Below, in pieces: positions 54,001 to 64,000 of a stretch of 64,000 bases of DNA. The stretch covers positions 13,454,001 through 13,518,000 of the forward strand of contig CAVNZM010000004.1 in NCBI GenBank assembly GCA_963693365.1. The letters run 5' to 3'. How positions within the stretch are numbered: the stretch's first letter is position 1; each line of letters opens with the position of its first letter. The position numbers and the translations under genes were made by a program. Under the pieces are notes generated by a model. The model was not told where the DNA came from. It worked only from the letters and a program-made list of their open reading frames with translations, and searched no databases. Source of the DNA: Amoebidium appalachense (lineage: Eukaryota > Ichthyosporea).

Positions 54001-54216
54001 TGTTTGTGTGTGTGTGGGACCAGAAACGCTTCATGCCAGTCATTCATTCTACTTCATTACTGTGAGTGTACATAGTCACAGGTATACCCTCTTATCAGTG
54101 ATAAAGCCATTCCAACCAAGCAGTACCCCCCCGCCCCCTCCCCCCTCTCCCGCACGAGAAACAGATAATTGGAGGTAAGAACAGCCCCCGTTTGCACCCC
54201 ATCTATACCAGACAAC

Positions 54217-54931
54217 TCATTGGTCGGACAGTGATGCCACATGGAGGTCCTCCTCCAGTGCTTTGCTCTGATTGGCCAGCTTTGCGCCAAAGTATGCCTT
54301 GCCCAGCTCGTAGCTGCCAATCATAATGGCGCATGCTGGTGCCACCTTTGCTATTCTTGGCAGTAGGCCTGTGTGCATGTGCTCAGTACTCCAACCACCA
54401 CTAGGGTGCGGTGACTTCTAACCATGTGCCCAAGCCACCGGCAGCAAACCTGACAGCATTACACAAGTACATTTTGCAGCAATAGATCTCAGGTGCCATG
54501 ACAGCCCCCCGGGAGGGGGGGGGGGGGGGGGGGAGGGGGGGGAGGGGGGGGGGGGGGGGGGGGGGGCTGGTCACATTTGCCTCACAGAACCTTTCATCCT
54601 CTGTGCATGATTGAGTATCCAAGCATGCCACATATAAAACACTTTCAGAACGTAAGGGAACCTGAGAAGGACGGGGAGGAGGACCGGGAGGGTATGTGTG
54701 TGTGTTGGGGGGCGGGGAGGGGGGGGGAAGGGGGGGGGGGGGGGGCATACCAGCAAAGAGACCTGCATGGCCCCTCTGGGCCACAATTGTGCGCCACACA
54801 GACAGCATCGGTCTAGGTTGGTCTGGGGGCATCAATACATGTCGGTTAGGTGGGGGGAAGGAGGTGATTGTCAAGTGTGTGGGTGAAGCACTGGTTGCCC
54901 GGCTGTAAGGTAGAGTATCATACAGGCAAAT

Positions 54932-54967
<36 letters not shown>

Positions 54968-55992
54968 TCGTGTGTGGCGTGTGTGTGTATGTGGGTGTGT
55001 GCTGGTTGTGGTGGTGGGGGTGGGGGGGGGGGGGGGGGGGGGGGGTAAATACCTGATGTCAGGTCGATCTGTTGGTATGTCTTGATGACGTCAAAGGGGG
55101 TCGTGATGATTGCAGCAATCTGTGCATTTATGGCAAATCACAATCAGTGCGGGTATTGGCAGGCAGAGCACTTCATCACAAAACAAAAACCCGTGCCAAA
55201 GTAAAAAAGGTTAAATCTACGACGCGAGCCTCTCCCTCATTCCCCCCTCCCCCCTCCCCCTTCCTCCTCCTCTCCCCTCCCCCCCCCCCCTCTCTCTCTC
55301 TCTTCCCTCCCGGTCATCTGCCTTTCTGCCGGCTGCTAACGTGCTGAACCCGGCACTTTCTAAACGATTTGGCAATCATAATTGTATGAATGAGTGGCAC
55401 TACCCCATGTGGGGCATACACAACAGTGGAGTAGAGGCACCAAAGCAAAGTAGACTTGCAACCAAGCAGGCATCCAGAACACAGGCCCACACACCATGCC
55501 CGATATGGCACCAGACACGAATGCCTGCACAAAGAAGTCCCGGCCTGATGCTGGTGCCGGTCTGTGTCTGAGCACCTGCCTCTTGATGGTCTCATAGCAG
55601 CCCCAGTAGATTGCTGGGCACAAACACTCAGTCAACACCAATCCTCCCCCCCTTCCCCACAGACACACACACTTTTCCTCCCTCTCCCCCAGGCCCCCCA
55701 CACGCAAGCACACACACCAACAGACCCACCCACCCACCCACCCATTAAACTTTTAACCTAAACAGCCTTCATGGCATTCCCCTGTGTCTCGAATTTCACC
55801 AGCCTGATGCCAAAAAAAAACAAGACAAGAAACAGGAACCTGTGTATCGTATCAAGTTTAGACACCCACACATAAACACACACACCCACAACACACATGC
55901 ACATGCCCCCCCCCCCCCCCCCCCCCCCCCCCCATACACACACACACGCACAAAAAAGAAAAGGTAGATGCACGCGTGCATTCACGCACGCA

Positions 55993-56023
<31 letters not shown>

Positions 56024-56606
56024 GTACGTACCCGAAAAAGGCACGTCTCTCCACAGTGTGGGGCTCAGACCCCTCCACAGACTCCACAGCCCATTTGCCT
56101 GCACCATGTGCCGTATGGACACCCCAAGGTCTGCCACATACCACAGTTAGCTCCTGGCCAACCACAATCCGGTGATCATTTACAACAAGCACCGTGTGTC
56201 TATTTCCATTTGCGAAGCATCATTCACGCCATCAAGTGCCATGTAAAGTAGCCGTGCACCGATCATTTTGCTGACAGGAGCAAACACGAAACACTAAACT
56301 GGAAGAATACACATTGCACACACGTACATATTAAGTATGTGTGTCTGCCACAGAGATACACTCCTGCATAGGTGTATGCGCACATGCAGCGCGTGTGCGG
56401 GTGCTCCTACAGTCACGTATGTGTGCGCATGGGCACACACGTGAAACTTGTGATGCCGTCCCTGCGAGAGGGTGCATGCCAATTTTTTAAAGTCCGAATC
56501 AACGGGATTGGGGGGATACATTACCTCTGTATGTTCCACTGTCCAGTGACTGTGCCTTTGTTCGGACAAGTTCGAGCGGAGATATCAAGGTCACCGCACC
56601 CACTGT

Positions 56607-56647
<41 letters not shown>

Positions 56648-56952
56648 CGTGCGTGTGAGTGCATGCTTGTGTGCGTATGTGCGTGCGCACATGCACACAT
56701 GTGTTTGTGTATGTGCAAGCATGTGAATGGGCGCTGGGACACAGCTGTTGACGTTGTTCGTGCGTGTGCATGTGCCATGTAATGGGCTAAAAGAGAAGAG
56801 TGGAGGGGAAGGAGAAAGGGGAGGGGGGGGGGGAAAGGGGGGGGGGGGGGGGTTCACGGTTAAGTTAGTCAGACACTGTGTGGCAGCCTACCTGCCTGTC
56901 TGAATGTGTGTCTTTCTGTGTGTGTGTGTGCATGTCTCCATGCGCCTCCTCA

Positions 56953-57028
<76 letters not shown>

Positions 57029-57911
57029 CGCGCTCGCGGGCATGTGTGCCTGCGTGCGTGTTTGTGGGAGTGCATATCTGTGTGTTCACGCATCATTCGT
57101 ATGGCTGCGTCTAAATCCGCCAGCAGCACAAAAACGTGCCCCTAGGTCATAAGCTCGTTACGTCCAGTGCAGAGGGTGGGCAGGGGTGGAGGGGGCCTAT
57201 TACCATCACTACCTTTGATGGTATTTTTGGTTACAGTACATGTTTGATAAAATAATATATATAGGGTATGTAAATAATAATATGTAAATAAATATAATTA
57301 TTGATTTTTTTGACGGGACATGGGTTGGAGGGGGCTGTTGCCACTCACATCTTGCCGTAGCCCCAGCCACGAGGGGTGTAACTGTATCGGGTAGCCTTTT
57401 TTGGATGCGCACCCTAAGCTGGTCGTAGGCCGTGAAGTAGATTACGGTCTGGGGGAGGGACATAACCCTGGGGGGGTGTCAAGTTAGGCAAGGAATAAAC
57501 TGTGGTTGAGCCCGCGCAAAGAGAGCGAGAAAGTAGACAATGTAGAAAATACTCGGTCCTTATGGCTAAAATGGGTAGCAGGGGGAAGAGGGGAAGAGGG
57601 GGGGGGGGGGGGGGGGGGGAGTGAGGATGGAGGGGAGGAAGAAAAGGGGATAACTGGAAGAGGAGGGGAGGGGGGGGGGGGGGGGGGGGGGGGGGGATTA
57701 AAGTGCAGAACACCATACGAAGTGCATTTACAAGATGAGAAATGTGGTGCAGGACACATGCATAGGAAAACGGGGGGGGGGGGGGGGGGATGACATTAAA
57801 TCATAAACATCCACAGGCCACTTACAGGGTGGGTGTCAGCCCTCTCCAGAGTGACGTCAAACCCTCTATCCTGGCAATCTTCATGAATGCATCCTGTAGC
57901 AGTGTTCATTG

Positions 57912-57947
<36 letters not shown>

Positions 57948-58464
57948 TGTGTGTGTGTTATCCTTTTTTTTTCCTTTCCTTTTCTTTGAGCCCGTGGGTA
58001 AGGGGGAAGGGGGGGGGGGGGGGGTAGAAGGTGGGTTACAGGACAACCATGCAAGCTGGGCAACCCAGAGTAAAAAGAACAAGATGCAAAAACATAAATA
58101 ATAGGTCGGCACCCACTGATATCCCAAAAATGACCCCCCCCCCCCCCCCCCCCCCCCCCCCACCCCCCCCCAAAAAAAACAAAAAAACAAAAAAAAAAAA
58201 CAAAAAAAAAAAAACAAAAAAAAAACAGGGAGGAGCTAGTTTGTTAGATGCAGATATTGCCCCTCCAAACCCAACCACCGTCTCCCATGACCTATAATGG
58301 TGTGATATTATATTTTCTTCCTGGCAGATCAGTCTCAACTCCATCCTTTCATATGGGCACCTAGTCAAACACATGGAAGGTGTACAAAGACGTGTATGGA
58401 GACATTGTCGAATAGGGGCAGAGGGTGCATATAAGGTGGGGTGGGTTGAGGTGATGGTGCTTGA

Positions 58465-58496
<32 letters not shown>

Positions 58497-59060
58497 TAAG
58501 CATATATACTTGAGCTGCCACATTTCCTAACTGGTCTGCCCAAAAGGGGCTAACAGACGTCTTGACACTGAGGCATCCACAAAAAGGGGGACGAGGTTAG
58601 GGGGGAAAGGAGGGGGGCGGGGGGAGGGGGGAAGGGGGTGGCAAGTACGATTGTGCCCTTGTAGTGGACCTTTGGTGTGCCGCACACCTCACAGATGGTA
58701 TCCACCAGACCATTGCAGAAGATCACCCGGCACGGCTGCCCTGGCTGACTGGCCTAATAATAACAACAAAAAATAAATTAAAGGGGGGAGGGGGCAAAGG
58801 GGGTAATTCAGCATGTTGTCGTTTAACCTGGTGTGCAAGAGTCAACTGATTGGGACAGCAGAAGCAAGGACGGCAGGAATTCAGTCAATAGGATACTCCC
58901 CACTCACCCACCCAATCCCGAGGTCCCCATGACAAATACCATTTACCCTGTATCGGCAGCCACCCATGCAAGTCCTTCCCTATGCATACACACACTGGTC
59001 ATGCTTGCAAATGTGCTATGGGTAGCTTGTAACGGTGGAGAAGAGGGGAAGGGGAAAGGG

Positions 59061-59098
<38 letters not shown>

Positions 59099-59857
59099 GG
59101 GGGAGGGGGGGAGTTAACAAAAGAGAGGGGGAGTCGAGGAGAGGGGTGGCAGGCAGCAAAATGCGTCGCGAGTGTTCCCTGAGGGCAAGGGGTGGGAGGT
59201 AGGGGAGGGGAGAAGTCTCCCAAGGAGAGGCCCCGGACAAGAGGTAAAAGGCAGAAGGGGGGAAGAGGGTGGGGGGTGGGGGGGGCTATACCATACCATC
59301 GCCTGTTGTGCCTGAAGGCGAACCTTCACGACATCAAAGGGGGTCACTGCACAGGAACAATGTCAGACAAAAAGTATAGGGTGCGCGTGGGGTGGTTGGT
59401 GGTTATTTGGAGGTAGCGGGCATGTATGTTTCAGGTTGCCTGTTCCCGGTGTGTGTGTTTCAGGTATGTGTGTTTCCGGTACATGTGCTTGTGTGCGGGG
59501 AGGAAGGAGGAGGGCGGGAGGGGGGGGGGGGAATCTGTACCCTTGCCCCTCTTCCACCTCCTGTCTTTCCCCGCTCGAGAATAATGCCAAAGTAACTGAG
59601 CTGAGCCTTTCCCCTGCCCCTTGTCCTTCCAGCACCACCCCCAAACAGATGCAAACACACAAAGGCACCATATGTGCTCCTCCTACCCTCAACCCACCAG
59701 CCCTGCATTGGGTTACGTTTGACTACACCTGACACTGACGAGATCTGTCAGCGTGTGCTGTGTGCAGCAAGCCCACGTTGATTCAGCGTGAAACACACAA
59801 TCGGCAGCGGGGACGGGGGGGGGCGGGGGGGGGGGGGGGTGGCGTGGGGTGGGGGGT

Positions 59858-59894
<37 letters not shown>

Positions 59895-60045
59895 GGAAGA
59901 ATGCCATGTGTTAACAATGAAAGTCTAGGGATGAACAGCGCAGAGGGAGGGGAAGGGGGGGCCTACTCAGCAGAGATGTCATGAGAGCTCCGCTGCAGCT
60001 TGATATCATCTGCTGCACGGGTGTTATCTGCGCATCAGCTGCCAT
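54217..60045 (-). CDS. SLC25A39: Mitochondrial carrier SLC25A39/40 (Mtm1-type), 11 exons, 335 aa
   Basis: This carrier subfamily imports glutathione into mitochondria and sits in the inner membrane with six helices. Exons (high to low): 59967-60045, 59297-59346, 58649-58753, 57826-57893, 57349-57467, 56525-56602, 56032-56130, 55495-55613, 55053-55119, 54751-54822, 54217-54368; total 336 codons with all phases joining. Three carrier signatures are visible: '[11 protein letters not shown]' (28-38), '[11 protein letters not shown]' and '[11 protein letters not shown]', each with the following 'EG..SLWRG'-type motif. Subfamily marks: '[20 protein letters not shown]' at the N-terminus, a Cys-rich matrix loop with C51, C56, C64 and C67, and '[14 protein letters not shown]' near the end. 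The ATG at 60043-60045 is the first in frame after an upstream TAG. Introns carry DR2 copy 2 and many C runs on the sense strand. Confidence 0.96.
54521..54566. repeat. Poly-G block
   Basis: G-rich run in the last intron of the SLC25 gene; C-rich on the sense strand. Confidence 0.95.
55895..56030. repeat. Poly-C, CA-rich and (CGCA)n cluster
   Basis: C run 55907-55933 and a CGCACGCA array at 55985-56012 in SLC25 intron 7. Confidence 0.9.
56604..56648. repeat. (TG)n at the SLC25 exon 6 acceptor
   Basis: On the sense strand a CA array ends in CACAG at 56603. Confidence 0.95.
56956..57024. repeat. (TG)n microsatellite
   Basis: About 34 TG units in SLC25 intron 5. Confidence 0.95.
57697..57771 (+). 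repeat. DR2 dispersed repeat, copy 2
   Basis: A 75-nt body after a poly-G run, sharing ATACGAAG, GATGAGAA and GGTGCAGGACACATGCA with the copy at 13907-13985. It lies in SLC25 intron 4 and is followed by another poly-G. Confidence 0.7.
58135..58226 (+). repeat. Poly-C then A-rich tract
   Basis: About 34 C (one A interruption), then A runs broken by single C, in SLC25 intron 3. Confidence 0.95.
59062..59112. repeat. Poly-G run
   Basis: G run of about 40 nt with GGGA flanks in SLC25 intron 2. Confidence 0.95.
59810..59894. repeat. Poly-G block
   Basis: G-rich run in SLC25 intron 1, with a pure core of about 33 G (59861-59893). Confidence 0.95.
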
Positions 60046-60131
60046 GTTGGTGCTTGCCTCGTAGTCAATCCCATCGGAAGGACGAATTTCGAGAGTCTAG
60101 AGGAGCGACTCGATGTTTTGGTGTCACCAAG

Positions 60132-60320
60132 CTAGTCCGTCTTTGAACCAAATAACAAGTCAGCGTCAACGTGTGGGTGTGGGGCATGTGCTATTCCATC
60201 GCCGATAGCACCACTGGCAGTCCCAGCTCTTGGGAAGGTGAAGTTGGGTTCAATGCTGCTGGTGTTGCTGCTGTTGAAAGACTGGCCCAGGGAGTAAGTG
60301 CTATGTTCTTCTTGCGTCAT
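60132..60320 (-). CDS. Possible upstream ORF or small unknown protein, 62 aa
   Basis: An ATG-initiated frame (60318-60320) ending in TAG (60132-60134), 87 nt upstream of the SLC25A39/40 start and on the same strand. Its composition is not simple-repeat (Ser/Asn-rich middle, 'NFTFPRAG'), which is unusual here. It matches no family I know. It could be a uORF in the carrier's 5' leader or chance. Confidence 0.25.
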   Translation of the reverse strand: MTQEEHSTYSLGQSFNSSNTSSIEPNFTFPRAGTASGAIGDGIAHAPHPHVDADLLFGSKTD

Positions 60321-60697
60321 GCACTTTCACGTAATTAGGTTTTAGCTTATCATGCCACACACACCACAGCGCTCATAGGTAGTTGCTTGGTCTAGTCAGG
60401 TGCGCACCCTCGTAAAACGCACAATATTGATATAACCGAGCTATCAGCCCATAAACTTGATGATACGAGATGTTTTCGAGGAGTTATATATTGGAGGAAA
60501 GCAGATTAATCATGTCGTTGACTCGATGCATATGTACATGCACACGTGTACAATCACGTGTGCATGGCACGCTCTCATGTACACATACGGTACACTGTCA
60601 GTGTACGTCACGGTGTGTGCGCGTTGTCTGTGCACGCAGCTTCTATACGCCAGGAGGCCTTGATGCGTACGTGCACGTGCAAGGATACCTGAGCTCA

Positions 60698-60910
60698 GCC
60701 CGTGTGAGTTGATATGATATGATGATACTCGGATTTTTTGTCACACCGTACGCGTGGAGGACGTGTGAGTTGATACGATACTCGGGTTTTTTGTCACACC
60801 GTGGAGGACGTGTGAGTTGATATGATACTCGGATTTTTTGTCACACCGTGGAGGACGTGTGAGTTGATATGCATACTCGGATTTTTTGTCACACCGTGGA
60901 GGACGTGTGA
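60698..60910 (+). repeat. Minisatellite, about 47-bp unit, four copies
   Basis: Units start near 60701, 60763, 60810 and 60857 with core GTGTGAGTTGATATGATACT and later TTTTTTGTCACACCGTGGAG. The first copy carries two insertions (extra GATATGAT and TACGCG); the others differ by single bases. A fifth unit begins at 60905 and breaks off. Confidence 0.92.
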
Positions 60911-61415
60911 CGTGGCTCTCCCCGCGGGAGGGCAACATGTGTGTGTGTGCCAGTGTATAGTAGGCTCTCTCGGACTCACGTGCCTAATTTTTCACCGCGG
61001 GCCCGTGGGTCACACACGTGCACGTAGCCGTGTGTGTGATGTACATGTAAAGCATGTGCGCGTGTGTCGCAGGTAAACAATATGTACGTAAGTAGTAAGC
61101 TTGGCATGTACGGGTGGACATGGGCAATGTTGCCAAGTGTTTACTGAGTACTTACACGGAGGCTGCGTCTTCAACAAACCATTAACACGTATAAGATTAA
61201 ACGTCCATTTATTTACTAGGCCCGGGGCCCAGCCGGGAGCCCAACGACTCACAAAAATTTAGTTGGACAAGAAAGGTGAAGTCAGATAATCATTGAGTAA
61301 CACCAGTAATGTCACACTACAGCGTTCAAAGTACCATACAAGCATAGTCTAACTTGACATAATTTCATGCAACCGTGTGTTGTCCCGTGCTTCTATTTAT
61401 GTTCTCAAAGAATCC

Positions 61416-61419
<4 letters not shown>

Positions 61420-61452
<33 letters not shown>

Positions 61453-61460
61453 GCCCAAAG

Positions 61461-61500
<40 letters not shown>
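61420..61500 (+). repeat. Poly-C then poly-A tract
   Basis: About 31 C, a GGGCCCAAAG bridge, then about 40 A. Confidence 0.95.
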
Positions 61501-61501
<1 letters not shown>

Positions 61502-61930
61502 CAGCACCTGCTTGCAAAATGCAACCCGTTGCCACCAGTGCTAAGCCGCAACCATCTACGATGGAGAATATGAGCTGAAAGCACAGTGAGACTTGTTAGT
61601 GGCTGTTAAATAACCTGTTGATTGTAGGACCACGACAGTTTTACGAACACTGTGTGTTTTTCTTGTGAAGGCAGATGTATTTTTCACCGCTGGGTCCCCT
61701 TGTGATCACCACACCAGCCCTTTGGCCTATTCCACTCCTCCCCTGGCCCCATTCATGTACGTACAACATTTGCAATTTAAATTCGAAAAGAGTTGTTATC
61801 AAGAAGGGGGAAATGGTGGGTGCCGAGGGGGACAAACAAAAGACAGGCATTGCCGTTTCCCGCCTGGTACCGCAAGAATATTGCCGGTACCTAAGGCCGT
61901 AGGGCGGACCCATGCAGTGGCCTGGCAGAG

Positions 61931-62098
61931 CTACTTGATGCGTTGGAAGAGGGGTGCTGGCAAGGATCCAAGCGGGCTGCCCGGTGTAGGGGCAGCTGCA
62001 GCCGGAGCCGGGCAAGAAAAGGGGTGGGGTGTCAGTTGAGGTATTGTTTGGGGGGGTGGATGTGCAGTGTTGTATGTGTGTCCCGTGTGCGTGTGTGT

Positions 62099-62149
<51 letters not shown>

Positions 62150-63345
62150 ACGGAATAGTCCCCTGCTAATATATAATCGATAGGGATAGCGTGTGTATGC
62201 AAGCCCTTTCGTGTGTTTTAGTGTGCTTGAGTAGCCGAGCGGATAGACAAAGCTTTCAAGGATGGGGTGAATTTGTAAGGTGAAAAAGGGATAGGGGTTG
62301 TATCGGAGTTTTAAATGGTGGTGGCGAATGTGTTGATGTGTGGGTGTGTGGGAGGGAGGGAGCGAAGGGGGGGGGGGGGGGGGGGGATAGTGCTCACTTT
62401 CAGGCGACAAAAGAGCCCCGATTGTTCTGTGGTCTGGGGCCACGGCCAGGCGGTCCAACAGTGCATCCATCTTGTTCTGCGGCCACAAAACACACTCAGC
62501 AATGCACATGTCTTTGGCTCCCCCCTCCCTCCCTTTCCCCCCCCCCCTCCCCCCCCTCCCCTCCCCTCTCTGAATCTTCCTTTTTACTTGTGCACGGTGA
62601 AGGAGACTGGTTTGGCACATACTGATATTGAATGAATGGGGAAGAAAGCACCCAAGGCACAGTGAAAAGAGTTCAGCCACAATAGCTGGTGGATGGCCAA
62701 ACAACAGTGGCCTGACTGGATCAACCTGGGTGATGCCTGGCATTCTCATCGTGCCCACACATCGCATTTATGTCTTTAGGCTATCCCCTACCCACATCCC
62801 CATTTATGTTTTACGCTATACCCCACATCGTACCCACTCAGCCATCAGCGTTTTTGGGCTATCCCCTACATCGTACCCACACACCCTTTTTTATGTTTTT
62901 AGGCTATCCCCTGCATCGCACCCACAAACCATTTTATGTTTTTAGGCTACTCCCAGCCACCCACCGGCATTACTGGGCGCAAACATGTGCCGAGGGTCCT
63001 CAGGCCGTCCATGGTCACCCCCAGCACCTGCCCCAACCTCTGTGTCTTGCCGGCCTTTCGCAGTGCCCAGGGCTCATGGTCTTGGAAGTACTTATTAATC
63101 TGGGGGGGGGAGAAGGGGGAGGGGGGGGGGGGGGGGGGCATTGTGTAAGCAATTTCTGAGGGAGTGTTTTTTTTTAAGGGGGGGAGGGGGAGGGGAGGAG
63201 GGAGAGGGGGTGGGGTGGGGTGGGAAGGGGGGGGGGGGGGGGGGGGGGGTATGGATGATTGGAGGCAAATATGGTTATGTGTTCGATAGAAGGTGAGAAA
63301 GCCGTTGGCAGAACGAGGGGGAAAAAAATTGCGCTCTTCACACTT

Positions 63346-63376
<31 letters not shown>

Positions 63377-63884
63377 GGGGGGAGGGGGGGGGGGGGGGGG
63401 GGGGGGGCACACCTCATAGCAGACCTCCATGGCCGCATGGATGCCCCGACTGAACTCAACCTTGCGGAAATGCTCATCCACAGTGGCTGGGGATAAGAAA
63501 AAGCAAATGGAATCAGTTCAACTGTCAGAGCGTTTTGTCCCCCCCCCCCCCCCCCCCCCCTTCCCCCTGCTCTTGCAGAAATAGTCTCAAGCCTATGATG
63601 AATCATGATGAAATGTTACCGAGGAAGTGTAATTGAAGGGGGGGGGGGGGGGGGGGGGTAGTGATTCTACATGACCCAACCCAGCCGCATGCACGCACAT
63701 GCACACATATGCAAAGCACACACAGGCACTCACATGCATGCACCTGCACACACATGCACCTAAAAGCACACGCACACACCGCTCGCACACCTGGCAGTGC
63801 CGTGATCCTATTCATGAGTCCGCAGTCTGCATCGGTGAATGTATCTCGATCCACATGGGGCACAGTTTGGCCCGGGTTGACTGC
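61931..63884 (-). CDS. MARS2: Methionyl-tRNA synthetase, mitochondrial type, C-terminal part (partial)
   Basis: MetRS charges tRNA-Met. Five exons are visible (high to low): 63791-63884, 63413-63486, 62965-63099, 62398-62476, 61931-61995; all phases join. Upstream exons with the catalytic HIGH/KMSKS domain lie beyond the right edge. The order of motifs follows the short, bacterial/mitochondrial class of MetRS: 'AVNPGQTVP' just after the Rossmann/SC-fold, the helical anticodon-binding domain 'FRKVEFSRGIHAAMEVCYEI', 'NKYFQDHEPWALRK', 'LRPVMPNKMDALLDRL' and the closing 'PAPLFQRIK'. There is no C-terminal tRNA-binding (EMAP or Trbp111) or WHEP extension, which argues for the organellar rather than the cytosolic enzyme. 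The gene is on the same strand as SLC25A39/40. Confidence 0.92.
62088..62148. repeat. (TG)n then poly-G
   Basis: TG units and about 37 G in the last MetRS intron; on the sense strand C run then CA. Confidence 0.95.
63341..63407. repeat. Poly-T then poly-G tract at a MetRS donor
   Basis: T13, then G-rich to 63407. On the sense strand the C run starts 5 nt after the exon end (donor GTGTGC). Confidence 0.95.
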
Positions 63885-64000
63885 CTGCAGGTCGCAAACA
63901 TAAATCAGCCAAGGGCATTGAACTTGGGGTGATAATGAAAAAAAGGCACCACCATTCTCACCAGGGCAGACACATATTAATTGGACTATTACTATTTTGT
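63885..64000. other. MetRS intron, right edge of window
   Basis: Intron sequence upstream of the exon ending at 63884; no exon is visible before the window ends. Confidence 0.6.

Larger units (their letters stand above)
60046..61930. other. Region between SLC25A39 start and MetRS stop
   Basis: Contains the presumed SLC25 promoter, a 62-codon minus-strand ORF (60132-60320), a minisatellite (60698-60910), and a C run then A run (61420-61500). No further gene was supported. Confidence 0.5.

Noticed and set aside
62227-62300. tRNA-Leu/Ser-like start (TAGCCGAGCGGATAGA)
   Set aside because: No B-box, T-arm or acceptor stem follows; at most an A-box-like fragment.

Overview
This is a nuclear window from an intron-rich eukaryote. 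It carries seven multi-exon genes with GT-AG introns and one intronless gene. I resolved 66 coding exons by eye from reading frame, splice sites and phase; in every complete multi-exon gene the exon lengths sum to a whole number of codons. The families (PNISR, NOP9, NUBP2/Cfd1, CutA, SLC25A39/40, mitochondrial-type MetRS) are widespread in eukaryotes and do not fix the lineage. I would guess a protist or alga, but I cannot name it. There are no operons, ribosome binding sites or CRISPR arrays.

Layout: 1-3.5 kb is repeat DNA, including a degenerate C-tailed satellite. At 3.5-4.4 kb lies an intronless four-CBS-domain gene (-). At 5.8-7.3 kb is a 5'-truncated LINE reverse-transcriptase fragment (-) with a 49-nt A tail. 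From 7.3 to 9.4 kb the DNA is mostly CA-rich. PNISR (-, 11 exons) fills 9.4-19.1 kb and NUBP2 (-, 9 exons) 21.5-28.8 kb. NOP9 (+, about 23 exons) runs 29.8-43.3 kb, divergent from NUBP2. CutA (-, 6 exons) at 44.3-47.9 kb is convergent with NOP9. A four-transmembrane protein gene (+, 4 exons) is at 49.4-52.3 kb, SLC25A39/40 (-, 11 exons) at 54.2-60.0 kb, and the C-terminal part of mitochondrial-type MetRS (-) at 61.9-63.9 kb, running off the right edge.

The striking property is the intronic DNA. It is dominated by poly-C/poly-G runs of 20-85 nt, (CA)n/(TG)n arrays and compound poly-C-then-poly-A tracts that always occur in the same order. Inside it is a dispersed family (here DR1: four copies, 860-867 nt when full length) whose copies share one end, next to a C-rich tail, and are truncated at the other, as expected of a retroposon with a C-rich 3' tail. 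All four copies lie in introns, and one fills most of NOP9 intron 12 starting about 10 nt from the 5' splice site. A related short family (DR2), a 47-bp minisatellite and a perfect 20-bp palindrome where two convergent 3' UTRs meet are also present.

Functionally the genes are housekeeping: cytosolic Fe-S assembly (NUBP2), mitochondrial glutathione import (SLC25A39/40), mitochondrial translation (MetRS), ribosome biogenesis (NOP9), a splicing-linked SR protein (PNISR) and a small trimeric protein (CutA). Nothing suggests a cluster with shared function.
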